From JANRKH01 sp964351245 (GTDB lineage Bacteria > Pseudomonadota > Alphaproteobacteria > Rickettsiales > Rickettsiaceae), in the NCBI GenBank assembly GCA_964351245.1, contig CAYGNF010000045.1, positions 1 through 6,727 of the forward strand: DNA of 6,727 bases, given 5' to 3'. Position numbers and translations under genes: made by a program. Each line of letters begins with the position of its first letter. Position 1 is the stretch's first letter. The notes under the pieces are model-generated. The model was not told the DNA's origin. It saw only the letters and a program-made list of their open reading frames with translations, and made no database searches. Shown here one piece after another: positions 1-5,799 of this stretch.

Positions 1-111
1 AGGAGACTTTGTCAAAGGGGTAGATAGTAAGAGAGTAGTAATTAAAATCAGAGAAAGGCAAAATATTACGACGCGTTTTTGAAAAAATCTATATAGAAGA
101 GATGCTACCAT
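1..111 (-). CDS. Partial CDS, unknown membrane-anchored or secreted protein (N-terminus only)
   Basis: An open frame begins with ATG at 111-109 and continues without a stop for 37 codons to the window edge, so only the N-terminus is visible. The fragment starts MVASLLYRFFQKRVVIF. A short positively charged stretch (R8, K12, R13) precedes a hydrophobic run of about 18 residues (roughly 14-31), followed by STPLTKSP. This is the layout of a signal peptide or a single N-terminal membrane anchor with the N-terminus inside. GCAAGG lies 3 nt before the ATG and could serve as a weak ribosome binding site. An in-frame TGA lies a few codons upstream, so the frame cannot begin much earlier. The gene starts only 21 bp after the yebC stop on the same strand, which suggests co-transcription. 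I do not recognise the family. The frame is short and could be chance, but its position and composition argue for a real gene. Confidence 0.5.
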   Translation of the reverse strand, partial: MVASLLYRFFQKRVVIFCLSLILITTLLLSTPLTKSP

Positions 112-132
112 AAGCCTTGCTTTACTTCACTA

Positions 133-855
133 TTAAACCCAACTTGAAAATACTTGCTGCACATCATCTATCTCCTCCAAAGCATTGATCAATTTTGATA
201 TTTTTTCATATTTTTCTTGATCGTCTATATTGTGAGGAGTTTGAGGTCTCCATCCTATACACGCTTCACTAGGCACGCCAAATTTTTCTATAGCATGACT
301 AATAACAACATTAAAATCTTCTACGGAAGTGTAGAATATAGAGGATATTTCATTAGATTCTGCATCTATTGCTCCAATATCAATTGCTCCTTCTAGTAGC
401 TGAGATTCATCCAAAGTTATAGAGTCATATATAATTATTCCAAGGCGATCAAACATAAAACTCACGCATCCTGTCTCTCCTAAATTGCCTCCATACTTAT
501 TAAAGGAGGCCCTTACATCAGAAGCGGTACGATTTTTATTATCTGTAAGAGCTTCTACAATAATTGGTACACCTCCTGATGCATATCCTTCATATCGTAT
601 TTCATGATATGTTGTTGAGGAATCATCATCCCCTGATCCAGAAGCTATAGCTTTATCTATCCTTTCTTTTGGAAGATTCATGTATTTTGCAGTAATAATT
701 GCAGTACGAAGCCTAGGATTAAATTCGGGATCTGGTTGACCTGACTTTGCGGCAGTAATGATTTCTCGTACTAGACGAGTAAAGATTTTGGCTCTTTTTT
801 TATCTTGTGCACCTTTTCTATGTTGAATATTTTTAAACTTAGAGTGCCCAGCCAT
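133..855 (-). CDS. yebC: YebC/PmpR (TACO1) family protein
   Basis: A 240-residue cytoplasmic protein of the YebC/TACO1 family, full length for the family (E. coli YebC is 246). The N-terminus carries the signature MAGHSKFKNIQHRKGAQDKK, followed by KIFTRLVREIITAAKSG. The second domain contains YEGYASGGVPIIVEALTDNK, which matches the conserved YEGYGPGG...E..TDN region, then NKYGGNLGETGCVSFMF. Family members have been described as DNA-binding transcriptional regulators. Mitochondrial TACO1, and more recently bacterial YebC proteins, have been linked to translation, including relief of stalling at proline-rich stretches. Which role applies here cannot be read from sequence. The ATG at 855 matches the conserved N-terminus exactly. 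It lies 12 bp after the infA stop, so the two genes are probably co-transcribed and both may act in translation. The Shine-Dalgarno is weak (TAAATAAGA before ATG). Confidence 0.96.
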   Translation of the reverse strand: MAGHSKFKNIQHRKGAQDKKRAKIFTRLVREIITAAKSGQPDPEFNPRLRTAIITAKYMNLPKERIDKAIASGSGDDDSSTTYHEIRYEGYASGGVPIIVEALTDNKNRTASDVRASFNKYGGNLGETGCVSFMFDRLGIIIYDSITLDESQLLEGAIDIGAIDAESNEISSIFYTSVEDFNVVISHAIEKFGVPSEACIGWRPQTPHNIDDQEKYEKISKLINALEEIDDVQQVFSSWV

Positions 856-867
856 TCTTATTTACCG

Positions 868-1086
868 CTATTTATGCCTATGAATTACTCTCCCTTTGGA
901 AAGATCATAAGGAGTCATCTCTACAGTGACCTTATCGTTAGAAAGTATTCTAATTCTATTTTTTCTCATTCTACCGGAAGTGTGGCCAATAATTATATGG
1001 CCATTATCTAACTTAATTCTGAATGTAGCGTTTGGTAGTAATTCAGTAACTACTCCTTCAAATTCTATTAATTCTTCTTTTCCCAT
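868..1086 (-). CDS. infA: Translation initiation factor IF-1
   Basis: A 72-residue protein, the typical IF-1 length, consisting of a single S1-like OB fold. IF-1 binds the 30S A site and works with IF-2 and IF-3 during initiation. Recognisable segments are the start MGKEELIEFEGVV, then LLPNATFRIKLDNGHIIIGH (residues 16-35), SGRMRKNRIRIL and VEMTPYDLSKGRVIHRHK at the C-terminus. The wording of the C-terminal half is very close to Rickettsia IF-1 and is the best taxonomic marker in the window. The gene lies 42 bp downstream of tRNA-Asn and 12 bp upstream of yebC on the same strand. There is no obvious Shine-Dalgarno: the bases before the ATG read ACAACATTGA. No separate promoter is convincing in the short gap to the tRNA, so it is probably transcribed from upstream. 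Confidence 0.97.
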   Translation of the reverse strand: MGKEELIEFEGVVTELLPNATFRIKLDNGHIIIGHTSGRMRKNRIRILSNDKVTVEMTPYDLSKGRVIHRHK

Positions 1087-1128
1087 TCAATGTTGTATTT
1101 TATTGTTAGATTTTAATGCATATATTAG

Positions 1129-1203
1129 TGGCTCCCCGGGCAGGATTCGAACCTGCGACCAAACGGTTAACAGCCGTTTGCTCTACCACTGAGCTACCGA
1201 GGA
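1129..1203 (-). tRNA. tRNA-Asn(GUU)
   Basis: The minus strand folds into a complete 75-nt cloverleaf including an encoded CCA. The acceptor arms TCCTCGG and CCGGGGA pair with one T-G. The D arm is GCTC-AGTGGTA-GAGC, the anticodon stem AACGG/CCGTT, and the T arm GCAGG-TTCGAAT-CCTGC. The anticodon loop CTGTTAA gives anticodon GTT (1169-1171), which decodes AAC and AAU as asparagine. The discriminator base is G, as expected for tRNA-Asn. The 3' CCA is encoded at 1129-1131. The gene lies between ruvX and infA in the same orientation and may be processed from a longer transcript or read from its own promoter just upstream. Confidence 0.98.
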
Positions 1204-1211
1204 ACATTGCA

Positions 1212-1241
1212 TAGATAATGTGTATATCAAAATATCTTCAA
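1212..1241 (-). promoter_or_regulatory. Possible promoter of tRNA-Asn
   Basis: On the minus strand TTGAAG (1241-1236) is followed after 18 bp by TATCTA (1217-1212). This places a transcription start near 1205, a base or two before the mature tRNA 5' end at 1203. Each box matches the sigma70 consensus at four of six positions, so in AT-rich DNA it could be chance. It would let tRNA-Asn, infA and yebC be expressed independently of ruvX. Confidence 0.3.
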
Positions 1242-1322
1242 AATTGCTAGTATTTTTTTTGATAATCTGTATTTTTAATCCCATTGTCTCTTTCTCTTTA
1301 TGATATAGAGGAGTGCTGCTTC

Positions 1323-1781
1323 TTAAAGTCGCATTAGCACAGCATCTAATATCAAAGATGCAGCTATAGAATCATCTAAATTATTTCTTTGTTTTCTATT
1401 AAATCCTGCGATTTGTAGCAAACTATCCGCTGCTCTTGTAGTTCTTCTTTCTTCTTGTAAAAATATAGGCAGGCTATAAGCATTTGCTAATTCATGAGCA
1501 AGCACGACTATTTTAGAAGAATTGGCACTTTCAGATCCATCTGTTCTTATAGGCAAGCCTAACACAATACCTATAACATTCTTGTCTTTTAATATTTTCT
1601 TTATCTTCTCTATAGTCTTCTTTTTGGAAAGATTTTCAATTATAGAAAGAGGGAGAGACATGGATCTATTAGGAGAACTGATGGCTATTCCTATTTTTTT
1701 GACCCCGTAATCTAATGATATGATAGGACCTTCTGAGCTCAAAGAAGCTGCAAATTCTTCAATAGAAGAATATACACTCAT
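1323..1781 (-). CDS. ruvX: RuvX/YqgF family pre-16S rRNA nuclease (putative Holliday junction resolvase)
   Basis: A 152-residue protein with the RNase H-like fold of the YqgF/RuvX family, which in E. coli is required for maturation of the 16S rRNA 5' end and is also annotated as a Holliday junction resolvase. The first strand carries the catalytic Asp in ISLDYGVKKIGIAIS (D24). GIVLGLPIRTDGSES matches the family VGLPLNxDGT segment. The third motif is QEERRTT (residues 109-115), where most members have DERLTT or DERLST. The C-terminal motif LDDSIAASLIL (135-145) supplies the last acidic residues. The length is normal. The ATG at 1781 overlaps the tatA stop as ATGA, and the purine-rich AAGAAAAAGAA just before it can act as a ribosome binding site, so the genes are likely translationally coupled. 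Confidence 0.93.
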   Translation of the reverse strand: MSVYSSIEEFAASLSSEGPIISLDYGVKKIGIAISSPNRSMSLPLSIIENLSKKKTIEKIKKILKDKNVIGIVLGLPIRTDGSESANSSKIVVLAHELANAYSLPIFLQEERRTTRAADSLLQIAGFNRKQRNNLDDSIAASLILDAVLMRL

Positions 1782-1945
1782 TTCTTTTTCTTATTTTTCT
1801 TGCCCATTTCATCTTCTTTGATATTTTTTTTGAATGCATTCAAACCTTTTGCTATATCAGTCATGATCTGAGGAACTCTACCCGCTCCAAATAGAAGAAG
1901 CACAATGATTAATGTGACTATTAGATGACTTAAACTTAAACCCAT
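1778..1945 (-). CDS. tatA: Sec-independent (twin-arginine) translocase subunit TatA
   Basis: A 55-residue small membrane protein starting MGLSLSHLIVTLIIVLLLFG. It has the TatA/TatE layout: a short periplasmic N-terminus, one hydrophobic helix (about residues 6-19), the FGAGRVP hinge (19-25), an amphipathic helix (IMTDIAKGLNAFKKNIKE, 27-44) and a lysine-rich cytoplasmic tail. TatA oligomers form the pore-like part of the Tat system that exports folded proteins after TatBC has bound them. tatB and tatC are not in the window, as is common in genomes where the tat genes are dispersed. F38 with flanking lysines matches the conserved LKAFKKG region, which favours TatA over TatB. The ATG at 1945 gives the canonical MGxSxxHL opening. 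AAGG lies unusually close (2 nt) to this ATG. The stop overlaps the ruvX start by 4 nt. A good promoter lies 33-61 bp upstream. Confidence 0.93.
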   Translation of the reverse strand: MGLSLSHLIVTLIIVLLLFGAGRVPQIMTDIAKGLNAFKKNIKEDEMGKKNKKKK

Positions 1946-1977
1946 AACCTTGTGAATTATATTATTACCTAACTAGT

Positions 1978-2006
1978 ACTATAGAATAAAATAATATTTT
2001 TGTAAA
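1978..2006 (-). promoter_or_regulatory. Sigma70-type promoter for tatA-ruvX
   Basis: On the minus strand TTTACA (2006-2001) and TATAGT (1983-1978) are separated by exactly 17 bp, each matching five of six consensus positions. This is the best promoter match I found in the window. It would start transcription near 1971, leaving a leader of about 26 nt before the tatA ATG. It lies in the 148-bp gap after the HAD gene, where a new transcription unit would be expected. Confidence 0.6.
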
Positions 2007-2093
2007 TCTCTGTATCACAAGAAGGCGCTATATTACAATTATAACTCTTCTTACTTATCTCATATTAATTAAGTAGTGTGCTTAATCCGGATT

Positions 2094-2945
2094 TTACTGG
2101 ACTTGCACTAATCTAGTAGGATAGATTTTTTGTTGAGCGCATATGTAATTAGCAGCTTCTATACGATTTTTGATATTAGTTTTATCGATCATAATGCCCA
2201 TATTGCCAGTAAGCACTAGAGCAGAATCAATATTCATATTTTTTGCACCCTGTATATCTGTATGAAATGTATCTCCTATCATGAGCATCTTTTGCTCAGG
2301 AGAAGTATCGAAGCTCTTAAAGCATTCTTCATAAATTATAGGATTAGGCTTGCCTGCATAAATCACCTTGCCTCCCTGAGATTCATAACGCATTGCAAAA
2401 TATCCTGAACATTTTCTGATTTTCCCGGAGTGAATTACTGCTCTATCAGGATTTGCAACAAGAATAGGTAGATTTTTTGTAAGAGAGTATGCGAGATGAT
2501 CAGTAATATCATCCTCATTTTCGTGATAATCTTTGTACGCAGACAATAAGATTATATTAGCCTCGTCTATTGTATCCACTAGTTTTGCGCTAACTCCTGA
2601 TAGTAATTCCGAATTTCGATCTTGACCTATATGGAATATACTCGGATGCTTTATTTGAAGATATTGTTCAGACTCAAGTAGCATTAATCTTGCAATCTCA
2701 CCAGATGTAAATATGTGCTCATCGTCAATTTTGAGATTTTGCTCTACAAGGCTTTTAAGTGTTGTAGTTTTTAATCTTGGTGCATTAGATATTACTCGCA
2801 CTATTTTTCTTTCTGATAGGTAATTATACAGCTCTTGCACACCTTGATAAAGTTTTTCTCCTTCATGCAATACACCCCATATGTCGAACAAAAATACATC
2901 GTAATCGTTAATTAGCGTGCTGAGATTTTCTATATTTTTAAACAT
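2094..2945 (-). CDS. HAD-superfamily class IIA protein (TIGR01459-like), substrate unknown
   Basis: A 283-residue cytoplasmic protein with the four haloacid dehalogenase motifs. Motif I is FLFDIWGVLHEG with nucleophile D21. Motif II is VISNAPR with S53. Motif III is the lysine of YAGKPNP (K199). Motif IV is MIGDTFHTDIQGAKN with D225 and D230. The large cap region between motifs II and III and the NagD-like arrangement place it in class IIA. The length and the wording around each motif fit the subfamily I know as TIGR01459, found mainly in alphaproteobacteria. The second Asp of the usual DxD, the general acid/base in phosphatases, is Trp here (W23), so phosphatase activity should not be assumed. 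The gene starts 86 bp after the tolB stop. The ATG at 2945 has no clear Shine-Dalgarno (ATGTAAT precedes it). It may be read through from tol or have its own weak promoter. Confidence 0.88.
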   Translation of the reverse strand: MFKNIENLSTLINDYDVFLFDIWGVLHEGEKLYQGVQELYNYLSERKIVRVISNAPRLKTTTLKSLVEQNLKIDDEHIFTSGEIARLMLLESEQYLQIKHPSIFHIGQDRNSELLSGVSAKLVDTIDEANIILLSAYKDYHENEDDITDHLAYSLTKNLPILVANPDRAVIHSGKIRKCSGYFAMRYESQGGKVIYAGKPNPIIYEECFKSFDTSPEQKMLMIGDTFHTDIQGAKNMNIDSALVLTGNMGIMIDKTNIKNRIEAANYICAQQKIYPTRLVQVQ

Positions 2946-3031
2946 ATTACATCATATTTTTATTAATAAAAAGTGGCAATAGAATAAACACTATAAGTAA
3001 ATATACATTATTTTGCGACAATAATAAATCT

Positions 3032-4357
3032 TTAATTTAGCAAGCCTGACCACTCAGGATCAGAAGATTGACTCGGTGTGTGTATTATGTGCTCATTCTG
3101 ACCAGTGATATCAATATAATATATATTACTATGCCTTTTTTTAGTAAAGGCATTTCTACTTTCTTTAGTAAACATGACGATTCTTCCGCTTGGAGACCAG
3201 GTAGGGCCTTCCACCAAATACCCAGAAGCGATAGATCTTTCTTCAGACCCATTAGAGCGCATTACTCCTATAGAAAAGCCGCCACTAATTTTAGTAAAGG
3301 CTATAAAATCACCACTTGGAGACCATACAGGAGTAGCATAGATACCTTGACCATTACTAATTCTATGAACATTAGACCCATCGGCATTCATAACATATAA
3401 CTGCCTTGTACCATTTCTATCTGAATTAAATACTATTTTTTTACCATCTGGAGAGTAGCTCGGGGAGGTATTAATAGAAAAATTATTAGTTAATTTTAAT
3501 ACTTTCCGAGTTGTTAAATTAATCTCAAATATGTTGGTATTACCCTTATTTGCTATAGAGAATATAGCCCTATTACCATCTGGTGAAAACTTTGGCGCAA
3601 AGGAAATGCCGGGAAAGCCTCCAAGCAAAGATTCACGTCCTGTTTTAATATCTTTAACAAATAGTTGTGGCTTATCTTTTTGATAACTAATATATAATAT
3701 CTTATTTGCATCAGGGGAAAATCTAGGCGTAAGTGCTATTTTTTTGCCATCAGTGAGATATTTATGATTTTCACCATCAAAATCCATGATCGCAAGTCTT
3801 TTGATTTTATTACGACCATTATTCTGCTCAGCAATATATGCTATTCTTGTATCAAAATATCCTTTATCACCTGTAATTTTCTCATAAATTGCATCAGAAA
3901 TTTTATGAGCTCCTCTTCTCCACAAATGCCCAGGTAATTCTAAAATCTCTTTATGAACAGCTTTTTCAAGAGTAGAATCCCATAGTATAAAACTTATCTC
4001 AAGTTTCTTATTTTTTACTTCGATATGTCCATTAAGTATCATTTGCGCTTTGATTTGCCTCCAGCTGGCAAATAATGGTTTGTGCACTACCCCAATATCT
4101 GTTTCTATGAAAGCAGCTTTAGGGATAATTTTAAAATAACTAGAGCTTGATAAATCACTTGCTACTACAGAAATGATCTTGTTCATCAAAGACTCAGAAT
4201 TAGTAGTACCTGCTACAGAGAATTTGTTAATCGCAACTGGTATAGGGTCTATATAGCCTTCTGTGATTGTAATTTCCTTGATAGCAAAAGCAATATTTGC
4301 ATACTGCGTTGCCAATATAAAGCAGCATAAAGTAAAGCTTCGTAACAATCTTTTCAT
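3032..4357 (-). CDS. tolB: Tol-Pal system beta-propeller protein TolB
   Basis: A periplasmic protein of 441 residues, close to the usual TolB length of about 430. It binds Pal and is released through TolA during outer-membrane constriction at cell division. The N-terminus is a typical Sec signal peptide: MKRLLR, a hydrophobic core FTLCCFILA, and an AFA site giving predicted cleavage after A25. Mature residues 26 to about 160 are the N-terminal TolA-contacting domain. The rest is a six-bladed propeller shown by repeated motifs: FSPDA (213), FSPDG (257), YSPDG (301), WSPSG (345), WSPSG (387) and the closing PEWSG (434). I chose the ATG at 4357 over the in-frame ATG at 4384 because it begins the signal peptide directly, GAGAAG lies 5 nt upstream, and the longer version would add nine residues overlapping tolA. 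The start is one base after the tolA stop. Confidence 0.96.
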   Translation of the reverse strand: MKRLLRSFTLCCFILATQYANIAFAIKEITITEGYIDPIPVAINKFSVAGTTNSESLMNKIISVVASDLSSSSYFKIIPKAAFIETDIGVVHKPLFASWRQIKAQMILNGHIEVKNKKLEISFILWDSTLEKAVHKEILELPGHLWRRGAHKISDAIYEKITGDKGYFDTRIAYIAEQNNGRNKIKRLAIMDFDGENHKYLTDGKKIALTPRFSPDANKILYISYQKDKPQLFVKDIKTGRESLLGGFPGISFAPKFSPDGNRAIFSIANKGNTNIFEINLTTRKVLKLTNNFSINTSPSYSPDGKKIVFNSDRNGTRQLYVMNADGSNVHRISNGQGIYATPVWSPSGDFIAFTKISGGFSIGVMRSNGSEERSIASGYLVEGPTWSPSGRIVMFTKESRNAFTKKRHSNIYYIDITGQNEHIIHTPSQSSDPEWSGLLN

Positions 4358-4358
4358 A

Positions 4359-5366
4359 TTATCTTCTCGTATCAAAATGTACATCTATTTCACGCCACTC
4401 ATCATAGTCACTTTGATTTAAATTTTCAAGTGGAGAAGCATTCAAAGCAGCCCTTCTGACACTATCTCTTGTAGCATAGCACACAGATTCCTTACCAATA
4501 GGGCATTGCATTTTAATGACATTAGCTTGAGTGACAGTGCCATCACTATCTACAGTAATTCTGAGTGTAATTACTATAGCTTCTGTAGATGAAGCAACGG
4601 GCTGATTCCATTTTCGCATAATTTGCTGTCTAATAACTTCGTAATTAGTGAGAGATTCTGGTAGTTCTTCATCAAATTTACCAAAAGCATTATTCTGATC
4701 TTTGCTTTTTTCTCGGTTAACAAGATTGGTTGCATTGTTTCCAGTAGATGATTTTTCTAAGTTTTTAAGCAAAGAATCTAAATCTTTATCAGTTGTACTT
4801 CTTTTTTTATTTTCTTGTTTTTTTGCGCTTGGTTGTGCTTGCTTTTGATCTTTCTTATCCTTAATTACTTCTGTATCAATTTTCTTATCTTTTGCTGGCT
4901 CGGTATATTCTGTCCTATCTTTTGCTTGCGAAGAAGTCTGGCTCTTCTGTTCTACTTTATCTTTGGGATTTGATGAAGTTAGTGGTACTTCTTCTGGTTT
5001 ATCTACTTTGCTCTTATTATTCTCTGATGCAGATGTAGGGGTAGCTATTAGATCGGGTTTTTGCGCTTCTTCTTTTACTATCTCTTTTTTGATATTATCT
5101 TTTACTGCCTTGAATTCCTTTGGAATAGTCTGTTTATTTTCTTTTGCATTATCATTATTAATAGATTCATCTTTTTGCACCTTCTTTGTGATTAGGTTAT
5201 TCACCTTACCAACAGGTAAAATATCAAAGGCAATCACTCTTTCTTCTGGTAATTTTTTTGAGTAAAAATTTATACCAAATGCAAGAAGCATAATTAGTGC
5301 ACCGTGTAGCACGATAGAAAGTAGAAAGAAGGGAAATAAATTATTCGCTCTCCTTCTCTTATTCAT
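4359..5366 (-). CDS. tolA: Cell envelope integrity protein TolA (TonB-like)
   Basis: A 335-residue inner-membrane-anchored protein that spans the periplasm and couples the TolQR motor to TolB and Pal. After a basic N-terminus (MNKRRR) comes one transmembrane helix (about 11-32) containing SIVLH, the S-x3-H motif (S17, H21) that TolA and TonB use to contact the motor. Residues about 60-235 are low-complexity, rich in Lys, Glu, Asp, Gln and Ser, with an imperfect decapeptide repeat at 147-176. The C-terminal domain (about 239-335) is TolA/TonB-like, including IMRKWNQP, ITVDSDGTVTQANVIK and a Cys pair (C288, C296) probably forming a periplasmic disulfide. Low-complexity middle regions diverge quickly, so identity rests on the ends and on gene order. 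The ATG at 5366 overlaps the end of tolR by 8 nt, and the Shine-Dalgarno is weak (TAAAGC). Confidence 0.93.
   Translation of the reverse strand: MNKRRRANNLFPFFLLSIVLHGALIMLLAFGINFYSKKLPEERVIAFDILPVGKVNNLITKKVQKDESINNDNAKENKQTIPKEFKAVKDNIKKEIVKEEAQKPDLIATPTSASENNKSKVDKPEEVPLTSSNPKDKVEQKSQTSSQAKDRTEYTEPAKDKKIDTEVIKDKKDQKQAQPSAKKQENKKRSTTDKDLDSLLKNLEKSSTGNNATNLVNREKSKDQNNAFGKFDEELPESLTNYEVIRQQIMRKWNQPVASSTEAIVITLRITVDSDGTVTQANVIKMQCPIGKESVCYATRDSVRRAALNASPLENLNQSDYDEWREIDVHFDTRR
4363..4368 (-). promoter_or_regulatory. Ribosome binding site deciding the tolB start
   Basis: GAGAAG on the minus strand lies 5 nt before the ATG at 4357 and inside the last codons of tolA. It supports that ATG over the upstream in-frame ATG at 4384, which would put nine extra residues in front of the signal peptide. 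Confidence 0.55.
4839..4928 (-). repeat. Imperfect 30-bp (decapeptide) tandem repeat within tolA
   Basis: Three consecutive 30-bp units encode QAKDRTEYTE, PAKDKKIDTE and VIKDKKDQKQ (TolA residues 147-176). All three share KD at positions 3-4 and a basic residue at position 5, and the first two also share A at position 2 and TE at positions 9-10. A further NPKDK lies 14 residues before the first. Such repeats are common in the extended periplasmic region of TolA and may change length by slippage. The units have diverged, so this is an old repeat. Confidence 0.6.
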
Positions 5367-5799
5367 TTTGCTTTACAGTTGTAATTAAAGATACTTTTGT
5401 AAATCCTGCAATATTTATCATGCTAACCAAAGACACTACCTCTCCGTAAGAAACACTTTTATCCCCTCTTACAAAAATGCGAGTATCGTATTTTTGATTT
5501 ACGATAGATTTTAATTTAGATATTAGCTCATTCTTATGAATTTTTGTATTCATTAGAAATATATTGCCTCCTTTATCAATACTAACTGATAAAGGCTCGT
5601 CATTTCCTGATAATGGAGCAGCTGCAGACTCTGGAAGATCTACCTTAATACCCGAAACAAGCATAGGAGATGCAATCATAAAGATTATCAACAATACGAG
5701 CATAACATCAACTACAGGCGTAATATTGATATTACTAATTGCAACCTTGCGCCTTCTACGAGAGCTGTTTGAATTGCCAGAGTTAAAATCAAAAGCCAC
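5359..5799 (-). CDS. tolR: Tol-Pal system motor subunit TolR (ExbD family)
   Basis: A 146-residue inner-membrane protein, normal for TolR. After a short cytoplasmic stretch with a basic patch (RRRRK, 14-18) comes SNINITPVVDVMLVLLIIF, the ExbD/TolR signature leading into one transmembrane helix (about 29-50). D31 corresponds to the Asp that carries protons in E. coli TolR (D23). The periplasmic domain includes IKVDLPES, VSIDKGGNIF and FVRGDKSVSYGEVVSLVSMI, ending AGFTKVSLIT. With TolQ it forms the proton-driven stator complex that energises TolA. The start is GTG at 5799, which shares its first G with the last base of the tolQ TAG stop. GAGAGG five bases upstream supports it, and no in-frame alternative fits better. 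The stop overlaps the tolA start by 8 nt. Confidence 0.96.
   Translation of the reverse strand: MAFDFNSGNSNSSRRRRKVAISNINITPVVDVMLVLLIIFMIASPMLVSGIKVDLPESAAAPLSGNDEPLSVSIDKGGNIFLMNTKIHKNELISKLKSIVNQKYDTRIFVRGDKSVSYGEVVSLVSMINIAGFTKVSLITTVKQNE

Noticed and set aside
926..1192. 88-codon plus-strand open frame across infA and the tRNA
   Set aside because: It is antisense to infA and runs through tRNA-Asn; its C-terminal GRIRTCD-like peptide is the familiar false translation of a tRNA antisense strand.
2068..2086. Stem-loop ATTAAG/CTTAAT with a 7-nt loop after the HAD gene, beside the palindrome AATCCGGATT (2084-2093), as an intrinsic terminator
   Set aside because: The stem is only 6 AT-rich pairs and no U-tract follows on the transcribed strand; both repeats are within chance expectation for this composition.
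3000..3028. Possible promoter TTTATT, 17 bp, TATATT for the HAD gene
   Set aside because: The -10 is good but the -35 matches only three of six positions in very AT-rich sequence; read-through from tolB is equally possible.
3068..3400. 110-codon plus-strand open frame opposite tolB
   Set aside because: It lies wholly antisense to the TolB propeller, which is clearly the real gene, and shows no recognisable features.
4358..4384. Longer TolB start at the ATG at 4384 (MYILIREDN in front of MKRLLR)
   Set aside because: It would overlap tolA and put charged residues before a complete signal peptide, while the ATG at 4357 has its own RBS and immediate coupling to the tolA stop.
4963..5265. 100-codon plus-strand open frame opposite tolA
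   Set aside because: It is the antisense shadow of the Lys/Glu-rich tolA region, giving a Phe/Ser/Leu-rich peptide with no RBS or family resemblance.
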